Under the pieces are notes generated by a model, which did not search any database, was not told where the DNA came from, and saw only the letters and a program-made list of their open reading frames with translations. Position numbers and translations under genes: made by a program. A stretch of DNA of 64,000 nt from Verrucomicrobiota bacterium (GTDB lineage: Bacteria > Verrucomicrobiota > Verrucomicrobiia > Limisphaerales > PALSA-1396). Numbering within the stretch: position 1 is the first letter of the stretch; each line of letters starts with the position of its first letter. Shown here piece after piece: positions 43,632 through 52,105 of the stretch. The stretch is from NCBI GenBank assembly GCA_016200005.1, contig JACQFP010000078.1, forward strand, positions 81,229 through 145,228, written 5' to 3'.

Positions 43632-45611
43632 TTAGAAAACTTTCAATCTGACCGTCACCGCAGTGCCCTCGCCGATTTTGCTATGCAACTGCACCTTCCC
43701 GCCGTGCAGTTCGGCGCAGCGTTTCACCAGGAGCAAGCCAAGGCCCGTGCCCGGTCGTGTCCCGACGTTGCTGCCGCGGTGAAAGGCTTTGAACAACTGC
43801 TGCTGATCATCCTCCGAAATGCCAATCCCTGTGTCCCGAATCACACACACCGCGTCCCGCCCTTGCCGTTCAACCAGGAAATGCACCGTTGCTCCCGGCT
43901 CGGAATATTTCACGGCGTTGCTCAAGAGATTGGTGAATATGTGTCCGAGCAGCCGTTCATCCGCCTGCGCTTCCGTGGGGATGGAGTTCAGCGAAAGCGC
44001 GATGGGGCATCGGCGGTTGGTCGCCGAAAGAACTTCATCCACCATGCGGCGGCAGAAGAGGTTCAGGTCTAGCGCGCCGGGTTGGAAGTCCAGTTTGCCC
44101 GCGTCGAGGCGGCTGAGGACGAGGACTTCTTCCATCATCCCAGCCATGCGGCGGGCATTCCGACTGATGGATTCCAGGTGGTCCTCTCGTTCGCCGGGCG
44201 GCATTTTCTGGTAGAACTCACGCAACAGTTCCGCCGAGGACTGGATGATGCCGAGCGGCGTGCGAAACTCATGCGACACCATGGAAACAAAATTGCTCTT
44301 GAGCTGGCTGAGTTCCTTTTCGCGGGCCAACGTCCGATGCAACTCTCCTTCGACCCGTTTGCGCTGGCTGACGTCCAGACCGACGGTCAACAAATGCGGC
44401 ACGCGGTTGATCTCGATGATGTCGGCGGAGATCAGCATGGTGAAAAGTTTTCCATGCCGGTCGCGCAGGCGACACTCGCGCTCGTGGATGGAGCGCGTGC
44501 GCCGCAATTCCTCCCAGAACGGCTCGCGATCCGCCGGGTCGGCCCACAGACCCAGCTCCCGCGAGGTGCGCCCCAGGATTTCATCGAGGCGGTAGCCGGT
44601 CCAATTTAGATAAGCTTCGTTTGCCAGGACGTAACGCCCGTCGTCCATCCGCGAGATGGTGATGAAGACTGGACTCGCGCGGAAAGCGGCGCTGAAGCGC
44701 GCCTCGCTTTCCGCCAGCGCGGCTTCGGCGCGTTTGCGTTCCGTGATGTCGCTGATGAACGCCTGAATGACCTCCCGCCCGCTCCATTCAATCAGGGTGA
44801 GGTTGACTTCGAGAAATATTTCCCGGCCGTCGGGATCGCAGGCCAGCCAATCGAACCGGGCGCTGCCCTTGGTCATGCACTCTTCGATATGTTTGCGGGC
44901 CAGGGCATCGGAGCTTTCCCCGCTTGGCTGAACGGGCGGTGAGAACTCGCCCGGATGTCTGCCCAACATTTCGTGGGCGGATCTGCGCCCCAAAATCCGC
45001 ACGGCGGCGGGGTTGACCTCCAGAACTTGGCTCTCGTCGTGGAGCACCACGCCCTGGCTCGCGCCTTCGAACAGCGCGCGGAACTTCGCTTCACTGGCGC
45101 TGAACTCGGCCGTGCGTTCGTTGACTCTTCGTTCCAAGGCCTGGGTCAGTTCGAGCAGTTGGCGTTCGGCCTTCTTGCGCTCGCTGATGTCACGGGAGAT
45201 GACGATGTTGATTCTCTCCCCGCCCATGAGCACCGCCGTCGAAGAAGCCTCGAGGGGAACTTCCTTGCCGTCGAAACGCCGGATGACCCATTCGAAGCGA
45301 AACGTTCGTTGCCGTTCAATGATCGCCATGATTTCCGCGGACTTGTCCGCGCTGCGCGAACCGTCCGGTTGATACGATGGCGAAAGATCCTCCGGTCGCT
45401 TGTTCAGCAATTGCTGCTTGCTCTCTGCGCCGATGAGTTCGACCGCCGCCTGATTGCAATCCACGAACACTCCGGCTTGCGGATCGAGCAACCAGATGGC
45501 GTCGGCGCTCCGCTCGAAGAGGCTCTGGAACACGTTGCCAGTGTGCTTGAGCGACTGGTCGCGCGCACTGGGACTTTCGCCCCAGTCAAGATTCGTCGCC
45601 GATGAGTTCAT
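43632..45611 (-). CDS. Cytoplasmic multi-PAS histidine kinase
   Basis: 659 residues from ATG 45611. Three PAS domains in series: the first with FERSADAIWLLDPQAGVFVD and SRDISERKKAERQ, the second after a coiled coil with EGASQGVVLHDESQVLEVNP, the third with ANEAYLNWTGYRLDEILGRT. HisKA follows with His447 in MVSHEFRTPLG, then the HATPase domain with N-box LLSNAVKYS, DTGIGISEDDQQ and GTGLGLLLVKRCAELHG. No membrane segment or signal, so it senses an internal cue. The LuxR-type regulator downstream is its probable partner. ATG 45611 was preferred over 45686, which would overlap the upstream gene. Confidence 0.92.
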   Translation of the reverse strand: MNSSATNLDWGESPSARDQSLKHTGNVFQSLFERSADAIWLLDPQAGVFVDCNQAAVELIGAESKQQLLNKRPEDLSPSYQPDGSRSADKSAEIMAIIERQRTFRFEWVIRRFDGKEVPLEASSTAVLMGGERINIVISRDISERKKAERQLLELTQALERRVNERTAEFSASEAKFRALFEGASQGVVLHDESQVLEVNPAAVRILGRRSAHEMLGRHPGEFSPPVQPSGESSDALARKHIEECMTKGSARFDWLACDPDGREIFLEVNLTLIEWSGREVIQAFISDITERKRAEAALAESEARFSAAFRASPVFITISRMDDGRYVLANEAYLNWTGYRLDEILGRTSRELGLWADPADREPFWEELRRTRSIHERECRLRDRHGKLFTMLISADIIEINRVPHLLTVGLDVSQRKRVEGELHRTLAREKELSQLKSNFVSMVSHEFRTPLGIIQSSAELLREFYQKMPPGEREDHLESISRNARRMAGMMEEVLVLSRLDAGKLDFQPGALDLNLFCRRMVDEVLSATNRRCPIALSLNSIPTEAQADERLLGHIFTNLLSNAVKYSEPGATVHFLVERQGRDAVCVIRDTGIGISEDDQQQLFKAFHRGSNVGTRPGTGLGLLLVKRCAELHGGKVQLHSKIGEGTAVTVRLKVF

Positions 45612-45630
45612 GATTTCTGCGTGGGAGAAA

Positions 45631-45990
45631 TTACGCCTCGTCTGAATAATGCGCCAGCACGCGCCGCACCTTGCCTTGATCGTCAAATTCCATCAACTCG
45701 GCCGAGCGCAGGCCGTTGACGCTGCGGTATTCCAAAACACAACTGCGCACGCCGGGATAAAGCCGAGTGAAGTCGAATTGCAGGGTCGGATACGCCTGCA
45801 GCCCGCGCGCGAAGTAATCGCGCAGCGCCGCTTTGCCGCGCACCACGCCTCCACTTCGGCCCGTCAGCTTCGCAACCAGCGGCGAAATCAATTCCACATC
45901 GTCCGTGTAGTGCGCGAGGATTCGCTCCAGGTCATGAGCGTTCCAAGCCGCGAGCCACTCTTGCGCTTGGCGGGTAAAATCGAGTGTCAC
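45631..45990 (-). CDS. SnoaL-like / NTF2-fold small protein
   Basis: 119 residues of the NTF2-like fold: WLAAWNAHDLERILAHYTDD, ELISPLVAKL, GKAALRDYFARGLQ and VLEYRSVNGLRSAELMEFDD with a final RRVLAHYSDE. The family includes SnoaL-type cyclases, ketosteroid-isomerase-like proteins and many of unknown role; nothing here selects among them. It is upstream of the histidine kinase by 19 nt and downstream of a related NTF2-cupin gene, and may belong to that operon. Confidence 0.82.
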   Translation of the reverse strand: MTLDFTRQAQEWLAAWNAHDLERILAHYTDDVELISPLVAKLTGRSGGVVRGKAALRDYFARGLQAYPTLQFDFTRLYPGVRSCVLEYRSVNGLRSAELMEFDDQGKVRRVLAHYSDEA

Positions 45991-46018
45991 GATGTCTGCT
46001 CTTTTGTAATAACACAGT

Positions 46019-46909
46019 TCACGTTTTGGGTGGCCACTCCACGCCTTTCAGTTCCGCCGGCAGTTGTTTCGGATCAACCGGGTAAATGAGCGACATGTCG
46101 GGCTTGGCCTTTGCTCCGGGTAGAAATTCAACTTCTTCCGGTGCGCCGACGATAAGCCAGAGCACATCGCTTTCCGTATCGTTGAACACTTGCCGCAACT
46201 GCCCCGGCCCGACGAGCACGCCGCCGTGCTTCGGCACGGTCAACGTGTCGTCGCCCACGCGGATGCGGCCCACGCCCTCGACAACGAAATAAAATTCCTC
46301 AGCCCGGATGTGCTTGTGCAGCGTGTTGGCGCTGTTTGGCGGCAGCCGCCAAAGGCGCGCGCCGAGAATCTCACTTTTAGTCCGCTCCAAAAAATCCGCA
46401 TTGGGAATCTTCATCAGATTGGAGGGCCGCCAATGGAGGTCTTCCGGTTTGATCAAAAAATAGCTGTCAATGGGTTTCATGGTGTCGGTTGTAGCCTGCC
46501 CCAACTGCCGCAACAACCCAAGCATGTCCATTTCAACCCATTCCTCGGCGACCCTTCGTTCTTCAAGGCGGTAAAGCGTGATGCCGGTGACGCGAATGGA
46601 CCTGCCCGTCGCGGGCAAACCGTTGAATGCGCCGCGATGAGTCCCCGTGATTTCCCAGCGGACCGCAATCTTGTCGCCGTTGAAAACCCAATCGAGCGCT
46701 GCACGCCGAAGATCGGGAAAGGCGGCCCGGACCGCAGCCAGCACGGCTCTGACTGCGGCGCGACCAACTACCGGGGTCGGCGAAGAGGGATCGTGCGCAA
46801 CGAAATTTGGGTGAAGCACGTCCTCCGCCGCCGCGAAGTCGCCTCGATTCCAACCATACTCATAACCTTTGCGGATCAGGTTGATGGCGTCTTGTTCGGT
46901 CATGTTCAT
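46019..46909 (-). CDS. NTF2-like/ester-cyclase domain fused to a cupin
   Basis: 296 residues. Residues about 1-135 are a SnoaL-type domain (YEYGWNRGDFAAAEDVLHPN, TGTHRGAFNGLPATGRSIRV, VTGITLYRLEERRVAEEWVE). Residues about 150-290 are a cupin: LPPNSANTLHKHIRAEEFYF, VVEGVGRIRVGDDTLTVPKH and GGVLVGPGQLRQVFN, with the metal-type His/His/Glu in the first motif and a His in KHGG, but the second-motif His is less clear. Both halves are usually separate genes. It is read as one frame without a stop; function unknown. Upstream of the related 45631 gene by 28 nt. Confidence 0.8.
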   Translation of the reverse strand: MNMTEQDAINLIRKGYEYGWNRGDFAAAEDVLHPNFVAHDPSSPTPVVGRAAVRAVLAAVRAAFPDLRRAALDWVFNGDKIAVRWEITGTHRGAFNGLPATGRSIRVTGITLYRLEERRVAEEWVEMDMLGLLRQLGQATTDTMKPIDSYFLIKPEDLHWRPSNLMKIPNADFLERTKSEILGARLWRLPPNSANTLHKHIRAEEFYFVVEGVGRIRVGDDTLTVPKHGGVLVGPGQLRQVFNDTESDVLWLIVGAPEEVEFLPGAKAKPDMSLIYPVDPKQLPAELKGVEWPPKT

Positions 46910-47011
46910 TTGACAAAGAAAAATTATTTACGGGAGCGGTCGCCTCGACCAAATGCCTGCCCGCGTTGGTCGAGCCGAAGCCGAACACTGGCATGTCTTC
47001 TGGCACGCGGC

Positions 47012-47275
47012 CTACGAAGTGGATTGGTGCTGCAGTTGCTCATAAACTTGCGGTCTCTTGGACTTAAGGAAATCAAAACCGGCTGGCGTTACGCGGACCA
47101 GCGAATGGCCATTCGCAAACGCCGTCTGCACGAGTCCACGATCAGTCGCGTTCTCCCAAACCGTAAGCCTTGGACAGGATGTGCGCCACGCATCCATCGT
47201 TTCCTGGTAGGTGCGTTCCTTTCGTCCAACCCACTCCAGAAGATCGAGGATTAGATTCTCAACCGTATCGGTCAT
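47012..47275 (-). CDS. Small conserved hypothetical (winged-helix-like)
   Basis: 87 residues from ATG 47275. The text TVENLILDLLEWVGRKERTY, then QETMDAWRTSCPRLTVWENA and VRVTPAGFDFL is of a small family seen in many proteobacteria and Verrucomicrobia, often called hypothetical. LLEWVGxxxRxYxEVMDAWRTSCPRL is the part I recall. The helix-helix-wing layout ending in TPAGFDFL resembles a winged helix such as in transcription regulators. No neighbours suggest function. Confidence 0.6.
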   Translation of the reverse strand: MTDTVENLILDLLEWVGRKERTYQETMDAWRTSCPRLTVWENATDRGLVQTAFANGHSLVRVTPAGFDFLKSKRPQVYEQLQHQSTS

Positions 47276-47310
47276 GGCGGTCACATATTTGGTTTCACGA
47301 CGACCCTACA

Positions 47311-47413
47311 CGCTTGCCGTATCGTTGCTCACTCTGCAACGGGTCTTTAGTCCCATCCGCTTTGCGGAACAGTCGCCGCGTTCGAGCCTCCAACCCGCAT
47401 GAATGAACGCAAG
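47311..47413. repeat. 103-nt dispersed repeat, copy A
   Basis: Aligned by hand without gaps to 49894-49996, it differs at about 17 positions. Shared words are TTGCCGTATCGTT, GGGTCTTTAGTCCC, TTTGCGGAACA and CATGAATGAACGCAAG. Copy B ends in the first codons of the LRR gene. Copy A carries the same ATGAATGAACGCAAG but then runs into a palindromic repeat (47446), so no gene follows. Confidence 0.75.
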
Positions 47414-47445
47414 ACAACCGTCCTTGACCGTTCCGCGAATCGGCC

Positions 47446-47499
47446 GTTCGGAGTCCCGCGTTTACGCGGCCTGGCCCGCCTGAAGGCGGGACTCCGAAC
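47446..47499. repeat. Y-shaped palindromic repeat (GTTCGGAGTCCC type)
   Basis: Outer stem GTTCGGAGTCCC / GGGACTCCGAAC with hairpins CCGCGTTTACGCGG and CCGCCTGAAGGCGG. Close relative, in inverted order of hairpins, of the repeat at 43561. Lies upstream of the TPR lipoprotein gene at 47588 in a gene-free gap of about 310 nt (47276-47587). Confidence 0.85.
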
Positions 47500-47587
47500 G
47501 CGTGGCCATCTGTTCTCGAAGCGTTGCAAATCCGGGCGATCCAATTAACCTATGACTTGCACAATAACCAGTTCAACCAGTCGCATC

Positions 47588-49246
47588 ATGAGAAATATTC
47601 TTCCATGCCTCGGCGGCGTCCTGGCCGCGGTGATTGTTTCCGGCTGCGTCGCTTCGCACGATGCCACCAGCGCGCAGAAACCATCCTTGAACAACTTGGG
47701 CCAGCATGCGTTCAAGATCACGACTAAGTCCGCCGAAGCTCAGCGCGCCGTTAATCGCGGGCTGACTTGGGCATATTCGTTCGGACACTTCGCGGCCGAG
47801 CAGGAGTTCCGCGCGGCGCTCGTTGCCGATCCCGATTGCGCCATGGCGTGGTGGGGCATCGCGCTGGTCAACGGCCCGCACATCAACTTCCCGCTCGTGC
47901 CGCCGGACAAGGCCGCAAAGGCGTGGGAAGCCGTCACCACCGCGCAACGACTTGCCGCGCCCTGCTCGCCGTTGGAAAAATCGCTGATCAGCGCGCTCGC
48001 CAAACGTTACGCCAATCCGCAACCCGAAGATCGCGCTCCATTGGACAAGGCTTATGCCGATGCCATGCGCGAAGTGTGGCGGGCGAATCCGGCCGACGCG
48101 GACATCGCCACGCTGTTCGCCGAGGCGACGATGGATTTGCATCCGTGGAATTATTGGAACAAAGGCGCGGCCCAGCCTTGGACCGGTGAAATAGTGGACA
48201 CGCTGGAAGCCGCCATGCGCCTTGCACCCAAACATCCCGGCGCAAACCACTACTACATTCACATCGTCGAGGCCTCCGCCTCGCCGGAACGCGCGTTGGT
48301 CGCGGCGAATCGTTTACGCCATCTCGTGCCGGACTCGAGCCACATGGTTCACATGCCGTCGCACATCTACGCCCGCGTTGGCCAGTGGGAGAATGCCGCC
48401 ATTGCGAATCGCCACGCGATGCAGGCGGATGCCCGCTATCGCGCCGCCTTTCTTCGGCCCGGCTTCTACGCGATGTATATGGCGCACAACGCGCATTTCC
48501 TCGCCTACGTCAGCATGATGCAGGGTCGCAGCGCGGAGGCGATTGCGCTCGCGGACAAAGTGGTTTCGGGCATCCCGGAGGATTTCATCCGCGACTACGC
48601 AGCGATTGCGGACGGCTTTATGATCTTTCGCTCCGAGGTCTTGATGCGTTTTGGACGCTGGGAGGAAATCTTGAAAGAACCCGAGCCTGCGAAGGAATTC
48701 TTTCTGGCCAAAGCGCTCTGGCATTACACGCGAGCTGTGGCGCTCACGGCCTTGGGCCGGATGGCCGAAGCCCGCCATGAGCGCGCGTTGCTCGACAAAG
48801 CCAGCGCTGCCGTCCCGACTGACCGCACCTTTGGCAACAACCCGGCAGCGGACATTCTTGCCATTGCTGCGCTGACGCTTGACGGGGAGATGCTGGCGAA
48901 GGCGGACAAGTTCGACGAAGCCGTGGCCAAGCTGCGCGAGGCGGTGCGATTGGAGGACAAACTGGTTTACGACGAGCCGCCGGACTGGATTCAACCGGTG
49001 CGCCACACGCTTGGCGCGGTGCTTATGCGCGCAGGTCGCGCGGCGGAGGCGGAGGCGGTCTATCGCGAAGACCTGAAAATTTATGCCGAGAACGGCTGGT
49101 CGCTGATGGGTTTGCGCGATTCCTTGGAAGCGGAGGGCAAGCGGGCGGAAGCCGCTGCGGTCGGGAAGCGATTCCGCCGGCAATGGGCGAAGGCCGACAT
49201 CACGCCGCCGTCCACCTGTTACTGCCAGATTCTGAAGCGGAAATAA
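47588..49246 (+). CDS. TPR lipoprotein
   Basis: 552 residues from ATG 47588. A lipoprotein signal with lipobox VIVSGC is followed by TPR-like helical repeats: GLTWAYSFGHFAAEQEFRAA, PDCAMAWWGIALVNGPHINF, later KHPGANHYYIHIVEASASPE and HMVHMPSHIYARVGQWENAA. It shares several of these with the TPR protein at 57362 (PECAMAHWGIAMTL, LHMPTHIYTRLGDWEGVI), so they are paralogues of one family. The family is often annotated only as TPR; the conserved His-rich HMPxHIY motif suggests more than scaffolding, but function is unknown. Alternative start at 47552. Confidence 0.82.
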   Translation: MRNILPCLGGVLAAVIVSGCVASHDATSAQKPSLNNLGQHAFKITTKSAEAQRAVNRGLTWAYSFGHFAAEQEFRAALVADPDCAMAWWGIALVNGPHINFPLVPPDKAAKAWEAVTTAQRLAAPCSPLEKSLISALAKRYANPQPEDRAPLDKAYADAMREVWRANPADADIATLFAEATMDLHPWNYWNKGAAQPWTGEIVDTLEAAMRLAPKHPGANHYYIHIVEASASPERALVAANRLRHLVPDSSHMVHMPSHIYARVGQWENAAIANRHAMQADARYRAAFLRPGFYAMYMAHNAHFLAYVSMMQGRSAEAIALADKVVSGIPEDFIRDYAAIADGFMIFRSEVLMRFGRWEEILKEPEPAKEFFLAKALWHYTRAVALTALGRMAEARHERALLDKASAAVPTDRTFGNNPAADILAIAALTLDGEMLAKADKFDEAVAKLREAVRLEDKLVYDEPPDWIQPVRHTLGAVLMRAGRAAEAEAVYREDLKIYAENGWSLMGLRDSLEAEGKRAEAAAVGKRFRRQWAKADITPPSTCYCQILKRK

Positions 49247-49353
49247 GCGGTGGATTGCGGGTCGAAGCCAGGCTGATCGTCCTGGTGTCATGTTCATTTG
49301 ACGGTGAGAGGTCGTTCGCGATCTCGAACGCCTCAATCAAAAAGATTTTCGCG

Positions 49354-49878
49354 CTAATCGAGCCGAAGCCGGAATCCGAACACGGGCAAATTCTCCTGCA
49401 TGAAGTCCAAATCGTTAGACCGCTGGAAGCCCATCTGCTCGTAAAGCCTCCACGCGATCTGCATTGCCTGGGTGGTATGCAGGACAACCTGCGAATGTTC
49501 TTTCTTCCTCGCCAACTCGATGCACGCGTTGGTCAAAGCCCTACCCGCTCCCGCTCCTCTGTGCTTGAGTCCCACGCCAAGGAGACGAATGCCAGAGGTA
49601 TTCCGTAGCGTAGTCGCGCTGCCGCCGCTGCCATATTGAGACATGTCGCCGAAGTAAACGACACCGCCCACCAGCTCGCCCGCGTTCGAGATTGCGACCA
49701 GCACCTTGGCCTCTTTCCTTTCAGTGAAACGTCCGATGTTGGCCAGCATCTCATAATACTTGGGCTGCTCCGCGGGAGTCGGAAACCCCTCCAACCCGGA
49801 ATAGACTTCGACCATCAATCGGCCGAGCGAGTCGAACTCGTCATCACGGATTTCCCGGATGTGCAGGCGCGGATTCAT
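49354..49878 (-). CDS. GNAT N-acetyltransferase
   Basis: 174 residues of the GNAT fold. LHIREIRDDEFDSLGRLMVE opens the domain, KVLVAISNAGELVGGVVYFG is strands 2-3, and the acetyl-CoA loop is IRLLGVGLKHRGAGAGRALT (R/Q-x-x-G-x-G/A as HRGAGAG). LARKKEHSQVVLHTTQAMQI and AWRLYEQMGFQRS complete it. It transfers an acetyl group to an unknown amine. On the minus strand between the TPR and LRR genes, with no operon partner. Confidence 0.88.
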   Translation of the reverse strand: MNPRLHIREIRDDEFDSLGRLMVEVYSGLEGFPTPAEQPKYYEMLANIGRFTERKEAKVLVAISNAGELVGGVVYFGDMSQYGSGGSATTLRNTSGIRLLGVGLKHRGAGAGRALTNACIELARKKEHSQVVLHTTQAMQIAWRLYEQMGFQRSNDLDFMQENLPVFGFRLRLD

Positions 49879-49893
49879 CGGTTGTCGGCCGTA

Positions 49894-49996
49894 CGTTTGC
49901 CGTATCGTTACCCACTACGCAATGGGTCTTTAGTCCCGCCCGGTTTGCGGAACATTCGTCGCTTTCGAGTTTCCCACCCACATGAATGAACGCAAG
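49894..49996. repeat. 103-nt dispersed repeat, copy B
   Basis: Partner of 47311-47413. Contains a possible ACCCA...TGGGT hairpin and a CCCG...CGG stem. It ends inside the LRR gene (ATGAATGAACGCAAG are its first five codons), so it spans the whole 5' leader of that gene. Confidence 0.75.
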
Positions 49997-51226
49997 CGCA
50001 CGGTCTTTCAATTCATCCAGACACTAGCTTTCACCGGCTTGATGTTCGCGACCGGCGCTCAGGAAGTGTCCATTCCCGACCCGGGACTAAACGCCGCGGT
50101 CCGCGAGGCGTTGCAAAAACCCAGCGGCCCATTGACGGAGCAGGACCTGTTGAGCTTGACGGTTCTGAACGCAAGCGACCGGAGCATCAGCAGCACGGAA
50201 GGGCTGGAAGCAGCTCGAAATCTGACGGCGCTGGACCTTGATTCCAACTCGCTTACCAACTTCACGCTGCCGAGCGGTTTGACCAATCTGGAAATGCTCC
50301 AGGTTAATTTCAATCCGCTCACTCAGTGCATCATTCCGCCCGGGCTGACCAAACTCAGTGCGCTCGACCTCTTCGCCAATCGCCTCACCAACTTTGTCCT
50401 TCCGGGCGGGTTGCCGAATTTGACTCAGCTCGACCTCGGTTTTAATTCACTCGCCCAGTGCTCGCTTCCAGACGGGCTGACGAATCTGGACACATTGTTT
50501 CTCGAAGGCAATCGGCTGGCCACTTTCACTCTACCCGCGGGCCTCACCGCGCTGACCAAGCTTGACCTCGCGGGCAATGCACTCACCAACTTCGCGCTGC
50601 CTTCGGACGCGACGAACCTGGTCAATGTGCTCCTCTTCGGCAATCAACTCACGAACGTGACCTTGCCGCCGAATCTGAACCAGTTGGCCGGTCTGCTTCT
50701 TGATTTCAATCGCCTCAGCAGTCTCGCCTTGCCGGCGGGGCTGACCAACTTGAGCAGGCTCACTCTCAACGGCAATCAACTGACCAACCTGACCTTCCCT
50801 ACGGACATGACGGACCTGGCTTTTCTCGACGTTCGTGGCAATCAACTCACCAACCTCACGTTGACTCCTGGCCTGACGAAGTTGACGGCGCTCTTCGTGG
50901 ACGGCAATCCGCTCACGACCTTCGTGTTGTCCGAACCGCTGGCGGCCACGAATTTGGCCGACACGGTTTCGTCTCTCCGGAATCAAGGCGTCGCTGTGTT
51001 TACCTACGCGCTGGATGTACGGTTGATAGCGCCAGAAGTGATAACGAATGGGGCATTTAGGTTCGCACTCGTCGGACCGCCGGGAGACTACACCGTCCTC
51101 GGCTCGACTGATCTCGCGGCGTGGGACGAACTCGGCGTTGCGACCAACCAATTCGGCTTCGCCAGGTTTGTTGACTCGACCGCCGCGCCCTCTCCCCAGA
51201 AGTTTTACCGCGTGCGCGCGCCGTGA
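49982..51226 (+). CDS. Secreted leucine-rich-repeat protein
   Basis: 414 residues. A short signal-like N-terminus (TLAFTGLMFATGAQE) is followed by a cap and about eleven LRR units of 22 residues (LxxLxLxxNxLTNxxLPxGLTN; for example LTALDLDSNSLTNFTLP and LSALDLFANRLTNFVLP). This makes a solenoid for binding partners. The last 75 residues (FALVGPPGDYTVLGSTDLAA to the FYRVRAP end) form a C-terminal domain repeated in many Verrucomicrobia secreted proteins, probably for attachment or sorting. The leader is part of a dispersed repeat. Function and ligand unknown. Confidence 0.85.
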   Translation: MNERKRTVFQFIQTLAFTGLMFATGAQEVSIPDPGLNAAVREALQKPSGPLTEQDLLSLTVLNASDRSISSTEGLEAARNLTALDLDSNSLTNFTLPSGLTNLEMLQVNFNPLTQCIIPPGLTKLSALDLFANRLTNFVLPGGLPNLTQLDLGFNSLAQCSLPDGLTNLDTLFLEGNRLATFTLPAGLTALTKLDLAGNALTNFALPSDATNLVNVLLFGNQLTNVTLPPNLNQLAGLLLDFNRLSSLALPAGLTNLSRLTLNGNQLTNLTFPTDMTDLAFLDVRGNQLTNLTLTPGLTKLTALFVDGNPLTTFVLSEPLAATNLADTVSSLRNQGVAVFTYALDVRLIAPEVITNGAFRFALVGPPGDYTVLGSTDLAAWDELGVATNQFGFARFVDSTAAPSPQKFYRVRAP

Positions 51227-51262
51227 GTTGACATTCCCGCCATTCGGATTCCACAAATCAAC

Positions 51263-51724
51263 ATGAACTCCGACAAACTATTAACCCAACAAGGCCGTAA
51301 CTTCTCCGCCGTGCAGACCGGCCCGGCGCATGAACTCTCTCGCTTCAGCTTCAACCATCCGCGGCTGCCCAGGCCGGCGAAAGGCAAAGTCTTCCTGAAA
51401 GATTTGCTCGGGCTGACCGGCATGGAAGTTTCGCTCAATAGACTACCTGCCGGAAAAGGCATGCCGTTCCTACACGTGCACCGACAAAGCGAAGAGCTTT
51501 ACATCTTCACGGGCGGGCGCGGACAGTTTCAGGTGGACGGCGAAATTATCCCGATCGAGCCGGGGACGGTGATCCGCGTGTCGCCCGACGGCGAGCGCGC
51601 TTGGAAGAATGACTCGACGGAGGATCTTTATTTCGTTTGCACCCAGGCCCGAGTCGGTTCGATGGGGGGCAGCACGATTGAAGACGGTCTGCCTATCGCG
51701 AAACCCTTCACCTGGCCGGATTGA
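51263..51724 (+). CDS. Cupin-fold protein
   Basis: 153 residues. Cupin motif 1 is in GKGMPFLHVHRQSEELYIFT (His-x-His and Glu), motif 2 in GTVIRVSPDGERAWKNDS, where the usual His is Arg, so metal binding may be weak. GGRGQFQVDGEIIPIEP is the inter-motif strand pair. The enzyme or binding role is unknown. It is 4 nt upstream of another cupin gene and likely co-transcribed with it and a GNAT gene. Confidence 0.83.
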   Translation: MNSDKLLTQQGRNFSAVQTGPAHELSRFSFNHPRLPRPAKGKVFLKDLLGLTGMEVSLNRLPAGKGMPFLHVHRQSEELYIFTGGRGQFQVDGEIIPIEPGTVIRVSPDGERAWKNDSTEDLYFVCTQARVGSMGGSTIEDGLPIAKPFTWPD

Positions 51725-51728
51725 ATTT

Positions 51729-52094
51729 ATGCCACAACTCATCCCAACGCCGACGCGCATCACCGCCGCGGGCAACAAGCCAAAAATCATCGAAGAATTT
51801 ATCGGTCGTGTGAACTCGCAGGAAGCGCGCTTGAGCATCGCGCATATGCACAGCCCCGGCGGCTGGGTTGAGCCGGGGCAGAAGCCCGAGTTTGATGAAT
51901 TTACCGTCGTCCTCGCGGGCACGTTACGCGTGACCCACAAGGACGGCGTCCTCGACGTGTCCGCGGGCCAGGCGGTCACCACGCGCGCCGGCGAATGGGT
52001 GCAATACAGCACGCCCCATCCCGATGGCGCGGATTACATCGCCGTGTGCCTGCCCGCGTTCTCTCCGCAGACGGTGCATCGCGACGGCGCGTAG
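51729..52094 (+). CDS. Cupin-fold protein, second of pair
   Basis: 121 residues from ATG 51729. Motif 1: RLSIAHMHSPGGWVEPGQKP with FDEFTVVLAGTLRV; motif 2: AGEWVQYSTPHPDGADYIAV, where His is one of PHP. Starts 4 nt after the stop of the preceding cupin gene. Both products are small single-cupin proteins; a dimer or joint role is possible. A GNAT-like gene starts 11 nt downstream. An in-frame ATG at 51609 would overlap the preceding gene by over 100 nt and was rejected. Confidence 0.83.
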   Translation: MPQLIPTPTRITAAGNKPKIIEEFIGRVNSQEARLSIAHMHSPGGWVEPGQKPEFDEFTVVLAGTLRVTHKDGVLDVSAGQAVTTRAGEWVQYSTPHPDGADYIAVCLPAFSPQTVHRDGA

Positions 52095-52105
52095 TCTCAT
52101 TCAGG

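Noticed and set aside
47311..49996. Integron attC-like sites at the 103-nt repeats
   Set aside because: No matching RYYYAAC/GTTRRRY core pair and no integrase gene; the copies end in start codons, which attC sites do not.
49982..51226. Leucine-rich repeat units as a DNA tandem repeat of interest
   Set aside because: The 66-nt periodicity is fully explained by the 22-residue LRR units; codons vary between units, so no recent tandem expansion is evident.
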